From NCBI GenBank assembly GCA_017744605.1, contig JAGIAZ010000015.1:1-64000 (forward strand): a stretch of 64,000 nt of DNA. The letters run 5' to 3'. Source of the stretch: Sphingobium sp. Lineage in GTDB: Bacteria; Pseudomonadota; Alphaproteobacteria; Sphingomonadales; Sphingomonadaceae. How positions within the stretch are numbered: the first letter of the stretch is position 1; every line of letters begins with the position of its first letter. Below, piece after piece: positions 56,203-64,000 of this stretch. The notes below the pieces were generated by a model. That model made no database searches, was not told where the DNA came from, and saw only the letters and a list, made by a program, of their open reading frames with translations. The position numbers and the translations under genes are program-made.

Positions 56203-56681
56203 AGCACCACGAAATAATGAATGCGGTTGGCGTAAGGGATTTTCTCCGCAACGCCGACGAAGAGATGCTGGCTCATCCACTCATGCGGCCCGGCGGGCGT
56301 CTCGAAGCGGGGGGAAACGCGCATATAATAGGCGCTTGGATCAACCTCTTCATTGCGCGCCATCTGCTCGGCGATGTCGGGGCTGCGCGCCCAGCGATAG
56401 CCGCGATTTTGCATGTAGATCACGGCCCCGTCATCGGCTTCCAGCATGTAGCGCGCATCGAAATCGATCACGCCATTGGGACGAAGCAGCGGAAAGTCGC
56501 CGCCAGACATCGGGATGACCCTGCCATTGAGGCGTGGCCCCTCGACAATGCCGCTCGCGGCATAGATCGCGGCTCGGGTATTGCCGAGCACCGAGGGCTC
56601 GATCCAGCGCACCCCCGTCAATTCGATCGAGATGGTGAACGCATATTCGCATTGCGGGGCAAAAGGATGGGCGAGGTTCAA
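56199..56681 (-). CDS. DUF3237 protein 2
   Basis: 160 residues from TTG 56681, six bases after AGGAGAGG. A GTG at 56723 is in frame but has no ribosome site. Family segments are YAFTISIELTGVRWIEPSV, GPRLNGRVIPMSGGDFPLLR, NGVIDFDARYMLEADDGAVIY and IHYFVVL at the end. First gene of the leftward operon, next to the palindromic operator. Confidence 0.85.
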   Translation of the reverse strand: MNLAHPFAPQCEYAFTISIELTGVRWIEPSVLGNTRAAIYAASGIVEGPRLNGRVIPMSGGDFPLLRPNGVIDFDARYMLEADDGAVIYMQNRGYRWARSPDIAEQMARNEEVDPSAYYMRVSPRFETPAGPHEWMSQHLFVGVAEKIPYANRIHYFVVL

Positions 56682-56707
56682 CGCTGTCCTCTCCTGTGGA
56701 ACCGTGA

Positions 56708-56750
56708 GTTGTTGATTCCTCACTAACTTGGTTGTTGATATATCTACAAC
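56708..56750. promoter_or_regulatory. MarR operator: palindrome plus extra half site
   Basis: GTTGTTGATATATCTACAAC at 56731-56750 is a 20-bp palindrome with a single mismatched pair. A third copy of the half site, GTTGTTGAT, lies at 56708-56716, 23 bp away or about two helical turns. The region separates the leftward DUF3237-CocE operon and the rightward marR gene, whose ATG is only 7 bp from the palindrome. A MarR dimer bound here would block both promoters. Confidence 0.7.
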
Positions 56751-56756
56751 TGGGGC

Positions 56757-57305
56757 ATGACAAGAGGGTCTGCATCAGATATTCCAGCGCCGATGCAGAC
56801 CGATCCGACACCCGACGATGATCCGGCATTTCTGACGTCAGCGCGGCGATGGAAGCTGTTTGGACTGAGCCACCTCCCCTATCGCATTCTTTTGCTTGCA
56901 AAAATGATCGACCGCGTCACGTCGCTCCATGTGCGTGAGGAAGCGTCGATGACGCTGGCGGAATGGCGGGTGATCTCGCATGTCGAGGTGATGGGCCGAT
57001 GCAGCGCGAGCGAGATCGCTGACGCTGCTTTCGTGGACCGCGCGGAAGTCAGCCGGGCAGTCACCATGCTCGAGGCACGCCGCATGGTGGAGCGCGAGCC
57101 GAATCCGCGCAACCGCAGGAGCAGCCTGATTTCCCTGACGGACGAAGGAAGGCGGATTTACCTGGCCGTGCGAGGCGAGCGCAGCAAAATGTACGAAGAC
57201 TGGCTCGTCGACCTCACGGAGGCCGAGCGCGCGCAACTCGATCATATGCTGAACAAGGTCATGCGCCGGGTTTTGCTCGCCAATCCAGGGACGATTCTCG
57301 GATAA
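56757..57305 (+). CDS. MarR-family regulator of the ester-catabolism cluster
   Basis: 182 residues. The winged helix runs from MTLAEWRVISHVEVMGRCSA through EIADAAFVDRAEVSRAVTML to the wing VEREPNPRNRRSSLISLTDEG. MarR proteins are dimeric repressors released by small aromatic ligands. It is divergent from the DUF3237-CocE-receptor-esterase operon and probably represses it through the palindrome at 56731-56750. The start at 56757 lies very close to the operator, so ATG 56793 is possible. Confidence 0.88.
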   Translation: MTRGSASDIPAPMQTDPTPDDDPAFLTSARRWKLFGLSHLPYRILLLAKMIDRVTSLHVREEASMTLAEWRVISHVEVMGRCSASEIADAAFVDRAEVSRAVTMLEARRMVEREPNPRNRRSSLISLTDEGRRIYLAVRGERSKMYEDWLVDLTEAERAQLDHMLNKVMRRVLLANPGTILG

Positions 57306-57334
57306 TCGGGGCAAGCCTCCAAGTTCACCGGCTT

Positions 57335-58738
57335 TCAAAGTTGCCGGTTGAACGACACGCGAATCACAAAGGGGCTGCCGTCTTTCCGGCTCATGAGCGA
57401 GAGCCGCCCGCCCGCGCGCTCCGAAATCGCCGCCGCGATCGACAGCCCCAGCCCGCTTCCCGCTATTTTTTGATCGCGCGGGAGCCGGTAGAAGCGCTCC
57501 GAAACCATCGCCAGGAACTCGTCGGGAATGCCCGGGCCGTCGTCCATGACTTCGATCGCAGGCTCCGAACCGGCGCCGTCAACTCGAACCATAATGTAGG
57601 TGCCGCTCGAGGCATATCTGATCGCGTTGTCTACAAGATTGGCCACCAATTCCTCCAGGAGCATGGACGGGAGCCTGACATCGAACGTGCCGTTCGCTTC
57701 AAAATGTAACTCGAGCCCCGCATCGGCTGCCTGTGGAGCGAGCCGCATGCAAACCTCCTGGACGACCCTCGCCGCGTCGCACGACTGGGCTGTCGCCTCC
57801 TCCGCCTCCTGCTCGGCGCGGGCAAGCGCCAGAAGCTGGGTGAGCAGACGCTGAAGCCGATCGGTTGCTTCGCCGATGTCGGCAATCGTTGCCTGCTGCC
57901 GCGCGCTTTGATCCCGATCCTTCTGAAGTAGCTCGATATGCGCGCGCAGCACCGCCAGTGGCGTCCGCATCTGGTGCGAAGCATCGGCCGTGAATCTGCG
58001 TGAGCGCTCCGTCGCTGCTCCCAATTGAGTCAGGAGTTGGTTGAACGCCGCAATCAAGCCAGACAGCTCCGGCGTCACGCCGGTCGCCCTGAGAGGGGTG
58101 AAGTCGATCTTGTCGGGATCCCGCGCGGCAATCTGGCCTTGTACGCGGGTAACGGGCCGTAGACCCCAGCGAATGGCCGGCCATATCAGAAAGATCGCAA
58201 AGCCGACGAGCGATGCTTCAAGCAGACCAAGTCCGATCAACATCGTCCGCGTAAGGACGCCGCGTTCATCCAGGGTCTCCGCGACTTGAACCACAATCGG
58301 ATCGTGGACCTGCGGGAAATGGCGGACGGCGGTAACGACGCGAACGGGCTGATCGAGAAACCGATCGTAGCGAAACCGGAAATCGTCATCGCCTATTCCT
58401 GCGACGTCGGTTTCGGCCGGAAAGTTCGCGTAGCCGGTCAGGAAGCGACGCCCTTGATAGACGCTGTAATACACATTGTCCCGCGAGCTATCCTCCAGCA
58501 TGCCGAACGCTGCTGGGGGCATCTCAAGCGTCACCTCATTATGTTCCACGGCGATCGTATCGATGATCGAGCGGACCGATGCAGCGAGCATCCGGTCCGA
58601 CATTCGCTCGGCAACGCGCGCTATGAACCAGGAACCGCCGACGCCAAGGATCACGGCAAGCAAGCTCAGCGCGGCGCCTGTGACCACGAGTTGACGCCTG
58701 GTCAGCGACCAGCTCGTAGTGTCCGGAATGAGCCTCAC
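57335..58738 (-). CDS. TctE-like sensor histidine kinase
   Basis: 467 residues from GTG 58738, which overlaps the response regulator stop by 4 bp. Two membrane helices flank a periplasmic 2CSK_N-type domain (VYYSVYQGRRFLTGYANFP), the domain of TctE. HAMP is followed by SHQMRTPLAVLRAHIELL with the phosphorylated His, then the ATPase boxes LVANLVDNAIRYA, DDGPGIPDEF and GSGLGLSIAAAI. It is complete and should be active. TctE kinases sense tricarboxylates. Confidence 0.9.
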   Translation of the reverse strand: MRLIPDTTSWSLTRRQLVVTGAALSLLAVILGVGGSWFIARVAERMSDRMLAASVRSIIDTIAVEHNEVTLEMPPAAFGMLEDSSRDNVYYSVYQGRRFLTGYANFPAETDVAGIGDDDFRFRYDRFLDQPVRVVTAVRHFPQVHDPIVVQVAETLDERGVLTRTMLIGLGLLEASLVGFAIFLIWPAIRWGLRPVTRVQGQIAARDPDKIDFTPLRATGVTPELSGLIAAFNQLLTQLGAATERSRRFTADASHQMRTPLAVLRAHIELLQKDRDQSARQQATIADIGEATDRLQRLLTQLLALARAEQEAEEATAQSCDAARVVQEVCMRLAPQAADAGLELHFEANGTFDVRLPSMLLEELVANLVDNAIRYASSGTYIMVRVDGAGSEPAIEVMDDGPGIPDEFLAMVSERFYRLPRDQKIAGSGLGLSIAAAISERAGGRLSLMSRKDGSPFVIRVSFNRQL

Positions 58739-59397
58739 GCGCTCAGCATGTAGCCAAGGCCGCGGAGATTCCGGATCGCGGGTCCGTCGGGCGCGAGCTT
58801 CTTGCGCAACCGGGTGATGTAGACTTCCAGCGCATTCGGTCCGACATCGTCGTCGAAGGCAAAGACCTGGGCCGAGAGCCTTTCCTTGGGAACCACCTTG
58901 CCACTTTGCGCCGCAAGCTGAAACAACACGGCCCACTCGCGCCGTGGAAGATCGAGGCGACGCCCATTCACTTCGGCGGTCTGGGCCGCCGGGTCACAAG
59001 TCAGCGATCCCACAGTCAATCGCGGCGCTGCGTCGCCGCCACCTCTGCGGATCAACGCGCGCAGGCGGGCCAGCAATTCGGAGCCCGCAAATGGCTTCGA
59101 CAGATAGTCGTCTGCGCCCTCGTCCAAACCCCGCACACGGTCCGCTATCGCATCGCGCGCGGTGAGCAAAAGCACGGGCACGGATTCGCCTGCGCTTCGC
59201 AGGTTTCGAAGAACCTCCAGCCCGGACATATCCGGAAGCCCGATGTCGAGGATTACGGCACCGTAGGGCTCTGTGCGAAGGACATCCAGCGCGGCTTCGC
59301 CCGAACCGACGTGATCGGCGGCATGCCCCTCCTCTGACAGCAAGTTTGTCAGAGCGCGCGCTAAAGAAGCATCATCCTCTACCACAAGAATCCGCAT
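58735..59397 (-). CDS. OmpR-family response regulator (TctD-like)
   Basis: 220 residues from ATG 59397 (AGGA seven bases upstream). The receiver domain has ILVVEDD and VILDIGLPDMSG with the phospho-accepting Asp (about residue 51), then KPF. The C-terminal winged helix is of OmpR/PhoB type (LDLPRREWAVLFQLAAQSGK, DVGPNALEVYITRLRKKL). Upstream of the kinase and divergent from the solute-binding protein gene with an 80-bp gap, it probably controls the uptake operon at 59478-64000. Confidence 0.92.
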   Translation of the reverse strand: MRILVVEDDASLARALTNLLSEEGHAADHVGSGEAALDVLRTEPYGAVILDIGLPDMSGLEVLRNLRSAGESVPVLLLTARDAIADRVRGLDEGADDYLSKPFAGSELLARLRALIRRGGGDAAPRLTVGSLTCDPAAQTAEVNGRRLDLPRREWAVLFQLAAQSGKVVPKERLSAQVFAFDDDVGPNALEVYITRLRKKLAPDGPAIRNLRGLGYMLSA

Positions 59398-59477
59398 GAT
59401 CGTTCCTGCCAAACCGCGAAAGGCTCATGAAAGTGAACCCCTATATGGATGACTGCAAGGATAAAACGGAGCAGAGA

Positions 59478-60581
59478 ATGGGAGAGGTCGCTCTGCGCAA
59501 GTATGCGCGGGCCATCCTTATAGGTCTTGGAATAATGTCGCTTGCTTCCGCAGGCGCGGCCGTAATTTTTACGCAGAAAAATGATCTGAGAAAACTCGCA
59601 AAAGACGAGCGCCATCTGGTCATATATAGCGCGACGGATGAAGGAGAGGCTGCGGAATTACTCGACGCCTTCCGAAAACGCTATCCCTTTATATCGGTCG
59701 ATTACCGCTCTTTGGCTGCCCGTGACGTCTATGGCCGCTTCAAGGCGGAATCGGACGCGGGCCGCAATGTCGCGGATCTGGTGATCAACTCCGCGATGGA
59801 TCTGCAGATCAAGCTGGTCAACGATCGCTATGCGCAGGCCTATCGCTCGCCCGAACGGCACACGCTCCCTGACTGGGCGGTCTGGAAGGACCAGGCCTTC
59901 GCAGTGAGCGCGGAACCCATTGTCATCGGCTACAACCCGCAGCTTCTCCCGACTTCGACGGTGCCCAAAACGCACGACGAGTTAGCGGTCCTTCTTCATC
60001 GCAATCCGCAGGTGCTGGCCGGGCGCATCGGCTCGTACGATCCCCTGCTCAGCCCGACCGGCTATTTGTACGTCACCCAGGACGTGCACATGGACAGCGA
60101 CGCATGGGATCTTATCGGAGCCATCGGCCGCGCTCGACCGAAGCTGTATCAATCCAGCAAGACCATGATCTCTGACGTGAGCTCGGGTCGGCTTGCGCTC
60201 GCTTACAATGTGATCGGCTCCTACGCTTTCGAACGTGCAGCCCACGACCCGAATTTTCAGGTCGTGGTCCCGCGCGACTACGTGCTGATGATGTCGCGCG
60301 TAACGCTCATCGCCCGAAGGGCGCCGCATCCGGCCAGTGCGAAGCTGTTCCTCAACTTCATGCTGTCTCGCGAAGGGCAGGCATTGCTCGCCAAGCACCA
60401 CATGAATCCCGTCCGCCTGGACATGGCTCCCGACGACAAGGCGCTTGTGGGCGCAAATGTCCGCGCGGTGCGCGTGGGCCCGGCGCTGATGGCGAACATC
60501 GACGCCATGACGTTCGCTCGCTTCACCCGAAAATGGAGAGAAGCCGCGAGCGAACGGCCACCGACGAAAACGAACAGCTGA
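59478..60581 (+). CDS. membrane-anchored solute-binding protein (Fe3+/tricarboxylate type)
   Basis: 367 residues from ATG 59478 (GGAG six bases upstream; 59427 is in frame too). The N-terminus is one membrane helix (ARAILIGLGIMSLASAGAAVIF) with no clear cleavage site, so the protein may stay anchored. The rest has the type 2 periplasmic-binding fold (LVIYSATDEGEAAELLDAF, ADLVINSAMDLQ, AFAVSAEPIVIGYN), like AfuA/FbpA. No ABC permease or ATPase is here. It is divergent from the TctD/TctE pair, so it may feed the sensor kinase rather than a transporter. Confidence 0.82.
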   Translation: MGEVALRKYARAILIGLGIMSLASAGAAVIFTQKNDLRKLAKDERHLVIYSATDEGEAAELLDAFRKRYPFISVDYRSLAARDVYGRFKAESDAGRNVADLVINSAMDLQIKLVNDRYAQAYRSPERHTLPDWAVWKDQAFAVSAEPIVIGYNPQLLPTSTVPKTHDELAVLLHRNPQVLAGRIGSYDPLLSPTGYLYVTQDVHMDSDAWDLIGAIGRARPKLYQSSKTMISDVSSGRLALAYNVIGSYAFERAAHDPNFQVVVPRDYVLMMSRVTLIARRAPHPASAKLFLNFMLSREGQALLAKHHMNPVRLDMAPDDKALVGANVRAVRVGPALMANIDAMTFARFTRKWREAASERPPTKTNS

Positions 60582-60602
60582 AAGATAATGAGGAGAGGGG
60601 CA

Positions 60603-63449
60603 ATGAATTTAAAGGGAGCTTTGTTTGCGGGAACGGCTCTTGGCCTGTGGGTGAATGCGCCTGCAGGAGCCCAGGTTACGCCGTCCGCTCCGACATCGAA
60701 CGCCGCAGAAACAGCTGTCGCGGCAGCTGATGCTGCGACAGCCGACCCGGCCGGCGCTACCGATATCGTCATCACCGGATCGCGCATCCAGGGCACCTAT
60801 AACTCGCCTACCCCAGTGACCACGGTCTCGCAGGCGGATCTCGTCGCCGCTGCGCCTTCGACGCTCGCGGAAGGTCTCAAACAGCTGCCTTCCATCACGC
60901 CGGGAGGCGGCCCGAGCGCGGGTGGCGGAACTGCGAACGGCGGGCAGAACTTCATCAACCTGCGCGCATTGGGCAACACGCGCACGCTGACTCTGGTCGA
61001 CGGGCGCCGCTTCGTGCCCTCCAATCCGACAAATCTCATCGATACCAACCTCATCCCGCAAGGCCTCGTCGACCGGGTCGACGTGGTAACGGGCGGTGCT
61101 TCGGCCGCTTACGGCTCGGACGCAGTTGGCGGCGTCATCAACTTCATTCTGAACAAGCGCTTCGTTGGCCTCAAGGCCGAAGTCCAGTTCGGGATCTCGC
61201 AGCGCAGCGATAACGCCGAAAAGAAATTCGCGATCACTTATGGCGGCAGTTTCCTGGACGATCGACTGCACCTCGTCGCGGCGGGCGAATATTACAAGAG
61301 CGACGGCGTGCCCGGCGATGCGCGCGAGTTTCGACGGACGGCCCCCAACCAGCTGGCCAATCCGCAGGGAACGCCCAAGCTGGTACGAGGAACCGATCTA
61401 CGTACCCCATTCACGACCGGAGGCCTGGTCGTGATCGGCCAAGGAGGCACCACGGCCGCCAACAATCAGATCAAAGGCATCATGTTCGGCGCCAACGGAG
61501 TGCCGACGGCCTATGATTACGGCACGATCGCGAGCGACATCGGCCTCACCAGCGGTTCGCAAAATGGAGGGGACGGCTTCCGGGTCTCGACCGGTCAGGA
61601 GATTATCCGGCCGCTCGAGCGCAAGACGCTCTTCGGTCATCTGGAATATGATGCGACGGATCATGTCCAAATCTATGTCGAGGGCACGTACGGCAAGTCT
61701 CTCGCCCAGTTCCAGAGCAGCCCGACGACCGGCACGCTCACCATCCAGCGGAGCAACCCCTATCTCGCCCAGGCGGCACCGGCTCTGGTGACCCAGATGA
61801 CGACCCTGGGCGTGACGCGCTTCCTGCTCAATCGGCTCACCCTGGAAGACGGTCTGACCATCCAGGACAATGAGAACGAAACCATCCGGCTGCTGGGAGG
61901 GCTTTCAGGCAAGATTGCTGACAACTGGTCATGGGATATCTCCTATCAGTACGGCCGCAACGACAATCACAATCCAATGCGCAGCAATTTGATCACCGCG
62001 AACATGACGCGCGCGGTGAACGCGGTGACATCGGGTGGTCAGATCGTTTGCGCCGACACGATCAGCACCGATGCGGCGGTGCGCGCCGCGGCAGCCGGTT
62101 GCCAGCCCTTCAATCCCTTCGGGGCCGGCGCGCCTTCGCAAGCAGCGCTCGATTATGTTTTCGGCGTCTCGGTCTTCGACACGCGCGTCGTGCAGAAGGC
62201 GGCCGACGCAAATCTCAGCGGCCGCTTGATCGATCTGCCGGCCGGGCCGCTGTCGGTCGCGGTCGGGGCGGAATGGCGTGAAATCTCCGCACGCACCATT
62301 GCCGATCCACTCTCCAATGCGGGCGCCTTCCGGCTTGTCAATCAGCAGGACTTCTTCGGCAAATATAATATCAAGGAAGTCTACGGCGAGTTTCAGATCC
62401 CCGTTCTGAAGGATTCATTTCTGGGCCCGAGCCTCGATCTGAATCTGGCCGGTCGCCACACCGTCTACTCGACGAGCGGTGCGGTCAACACTTGGAAGGC
62501 CGGCATCAACTGGCAGATTCTCGACAGCCTGCGGTTTCGCGGAACTCGGTCTCGTGACATCCGGGCACCGAACCTTTCGGAACTTTTCGCGACCGGGCGT
62601 CAGAACAATATCACGATCGACGACACGCTGCGGACGGGACGCACCTATTTGTCGGTGCCAAACCGGACGTTCGGCAACTCGGCCCTCACGCCTGAAATCG
62701 CCGACACGCTGGTGCTTGGATTGGTCTTCAAGCCGTCCTTCATCAGGAACCTCAACCTGGCGGTCGATTTTTACGACATCAAGATCAAGGACGTGATCTC
62801 CAACGTCGGCGGCAACAATGCCAATGTGGAATGCAACCGCAGTAACGGGACCTCTCCGATCTGCGCCTTCATCACGCGCGATCCCGCCACGCAGGCCGTC
62901 ATCGCCACTCGCACGTCGCCCCTCAATTTGACGGAGCAGCGCACCAAAGGGGTGGATATGGAAGCCAGCTATCGCATCCCGCTTGATGAAAAGGCGGGCC
63001 GACTCACGATCCGCGGGCTCGCGAGCTATGTGAAGGAGAATATCACCTACTCGCCCCTGATCGCGGTGCCGATCAACGATGCCGGAAACGGCACCGCCTC
63101 CCTGCCGCATTGGCGAGGGACCATGTCGCTCAACTACAGCATCGGGCAGTTTTCGGCGTTCACCCAGGCCCGCTACATCGGCGCGATGGTGTGGGACAAG
63201 TCGCGCGTGCTGGGCGTCGATACCGACTTCAACCACATCAGCCCACAGGTCTATGTCGACGCGCAGTTCAGCGTGAAGATTCCCGCATTCGGCAAGGATC
63301 AGGAATTCTACCTCAACATCGCGAACCTGCTCGACAAGAAACCTCCATATGATCCCAGCGTCGGCGGTGCGACACCGTTGCCAACCGATCCCAATCTGTT
63401 CGACCAGGTCGGCCGCATGTTTCGAGTGGGCGCAAGGATGCGCTTCTAA
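60603..63449 (+). CDS. TonB-dependent receptor 2
   Basis: 948 residues from ATG 60603 (GAGGAGAGG upstream). A signal peptide ends near APAGAQ, and TDIVITGSRIQ is the TonB-box region. The plug has LAEGLKQLPSITPGG, LRALGNTRTLTLVDGRRF and VDVVTGGASAAYGSDAVGG; the barrel ends in RMFRVGARMRF. It lies between the solute-binding protein and a citrate-type symporter, so ferric citrate or a bulky tricarboxylate is the likely cargo. Confidence 0.93.
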   Translation: MNLKGALFAGTALGLWVNAPAGAQVTPSAPTSNAAETAVAAADAATADPAGATDIVITGSRIQGTYNSPTPVTTVSQADLVAAAPSTLAEGLKQLPSITPGGGPSAGGGTANGGQNFINLRALGNTRTLTLVDGRRFVPSNPTNLIDTNLIPQGLVDRVDVVTGGASAAYGSDAVGGVINFILNKRFVGLKAEVQFGISQRSDNAEKKFAITYGGSFLDDRLHLVAAGEYYKSDGVPGDAREFRRTAPNQLANPQGTPKLVRGTDLRTPFTTGGLVVIGQGGTTAANNQIKGIMFGANGVPTAYDYGTIASDIGLTSGSQNGGDGFRVSTGQEIIRPLERKTLFGHLEYDATDHVQIYVEGTYGKSLAQFQSSPTTGTLTIQRSNPYLAQAAPALVTQMTTLGVTRFLLNRLTLEDGLTIQDNENETIRLLGGLSGKIADNWSWDISYQYGRNDNHNPMRSNLITANMTRAVNAVTSGGQIVCADTISTDAAVRAAAAGCQPFNPFGAGAPSQAALDYVFGVSVFDTRVVQKAADANLSGRLIDLPAGPLSVAVGAEWREISARTIADPLSNAGAFRLVNQQDFFGKYNIKEVYGEFQIPVLKDSFLGPSLDLNLAGRHTVYSTSGAVNTWKAGINWQILDSLRFRGTRSRDIRAPNLSELFATGRQNNITIDDTLRTGRTYLSVPNRTFGNSALTPEIADTLVLGLVFKPSFIRNLNLAVDFYDIKIKDVISNVGGNNANVECNRSNGTSPICAFITRDPATQAVIATRTSPLNLTEQRTKGVDMEASYRIPLDEKAGRLTIRGLASYVKENITYSPLIAVPINDAGNGTASLPHWRGTMSLNYSIGQFSAFTQARYIGAMVWDKSRVLGVDTDFNHISPQVYVDAQFSVKIPAFGKDQEFYLNIANLLDKKPPYDPSVGGATPLPTDPNLFDQVGRMFRVGARMRF

Positions 63450-63461
63450 TCCTGCCCTCAC

Positions 63462-63488
63462 GGGCGGCGCACGCGCCGCCCGGGCTTT
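63462..63488 (+). terminator. terminator after TonB receptor 2
   Basis: GGGCGGCGC-ac-GCGCCGCCC is a perfect 9-bp stem at 63462-63481, followed by GGGCTTTT, 12 bp after the receptor stop. It should end or reduce the transcript before the symporter gene, which begins 36 bp further on. Confidence 0.75.
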
Positions 63489-63524
63489 TCGCGAAACGAC
63501 GAACGTCAGCCTAGGAATGAGTGA

Positions 63525-64000
63525 ATGGCCACGCCCCAAGCGCGACAGGGACGGGTGAAGTCGATCTTCATCGTCTCGAGCGGAAATTTCCTCGAAATGT
63601 ACGACTTCATGGTCTTCGGCTATTACGCGAAGGCCATCGGCAACACGTTTTTCCCAACCGGAAACGAGTATGCCTCGATCCTCCTTTCACTCATGACGTT
63701 CGGCGCAGGATTTCTCATGCGCCCCGTGGGCGCGCTGGTGCTCGGCGCCTACATCGATCGACACGGCCGTCGCCGGGGCCTGCTGCTTACCTTGGCGCTC
63801 ATGGGGCTCGGCACACTGTCCATAGCCTGCATGCCCGGCTACGCCGAGATCGGCATTTTCGCTCCGCTGCTCATTCTGATCGGCCGATTGGTTCAGGGCC
63901 TGTCGGCGGGCGTGGAGGTCGGCGGGGTATCCGTCTACCTTTCCGAAATCGCAACGCCCGGCAATCGGGGCTTCTATGTGGCATGGCAGTCCGCTTCCCA
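63525..64000 (+). CDS. citrate-type MHS family symporter, 3' end missing
   Basis: 158 codons seen before the window ends. ATG 63525 lies eight bases after AGGA. It opens with [21 protein letters not shown], then [24 protein letters not shown] (the MFS loop 2-3 motif) and [21 protein letters not shown]. This is the metabolite:H+ symporter group to which the citrate and tricarballylate symporters CitA/CitH and TcuC belong. It would take the substrate across the inner membrane after TonB receptor 2 brings it through the outer one. Confidence 0.88.
   Translation, partial: MATPQARQGRVKSIFIVSSGNFLEMYDFMVFGYYAKAIGNTFFPTGNEYASILLSLMTFGAGFLMRPVGALVLGAYIDRHGRRRGLLLTLALMGLGTLSIACMPGYAEIGIFAPLLILIGRLVQGLSAGVEVGGVSVYLSEIATPGNRGFYVAWQSAS

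Noticed and set aside
1..64000. tRNA or rRNA genes, including a tRNA as island target
   Set aside because: No cloverleaf or conserved T-loop was noticed, and none lies beside the island borders.

Overview
The window reads as chromosome of a sphingomonad (Alphaproteobacteria, Sphingomonadales). Reasons: GC-rich coding sequence on both strands, the gene order argS-SPOR-nagZ-scpA-scpB-tatA-tatB-tatC, an alphaproteobacterial BamF-type lipoprotein beside lspA and ileS, large TonB-dependent receptors next to catabolic enzymes, and hairpin-forming intergenic repeats of the kind scattered through sphingomonad genomes. No rRNA, tRNA or CRISPR array was found.

Core part (1-32.4 kb). From left to right: the end of a GldG-like membrane protein; a cysteine synthase-family enzyme; a long leftward run for Tat secretion, chromosome segregation (ScpAB), peptidoglycan recycling (NagZ), a SPOR protein and ArgS; a rightward run ispH-thrB-rnhA; a Fur/Zur regulator with a His-rich head; a secreted esterase; a DctA-type symporter; a methyltransferase; a YbaK-like deacylase; dxs-DUF72; leftward ileS-lspA-bamF; an acyltransferase; ribF; an alpha/beta hydrolase; folA; purEK; then a GGDEF protein, a MarR regulator and a ThDP-dependent enzyme.

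Accessory island (about 32.5-44.6 kb). It is visibly more AT-rich than its surroundings and is bracketed by two diverged copies of one hairpin repeat in opposite orientation. Its centre is a casposon-like set: a solo Cas1 with its catalytic residues kept, a family B DNA polymerase with exonuclease and polymerase motifs, an HNH protein, two unknown genes, an XRE regulator and an Mrr-type nuclease, with palindromic operators in the two divergent promoters. There is no cas2, no effector cas gene and no array. A second module follows: a large serine recombinase, two tiny coupled ORFs and a zinc-ribbon/PIN-like protein. The ends of the casposon-like unit (terminal inverted repeats, target duplication) could not be found by eye. 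This is the most interesting part of the window.

Catabolic and uptake part (44.7-64 kb). A leftward cluster, probably controlled by a divergent MarR protein over a 20-bp palindrome, encodes DUF3237-CocE hydrolase-DUF3237-TonB receptor-type B carboxylesterase-tannase. It converges on MFS-SnoaL-SnoaL. This looks like import and stepwise breakdown of an ester-rich, perhaps aromatic, compound. Next come a TctD/TctE-like two-component system divergent from a membrane-anchored solute-binding protein, a second TonB receptor and the start of a citrate-type MHS symporter: a tricarboxylate sensing and uptake locus that runs off the right edge.
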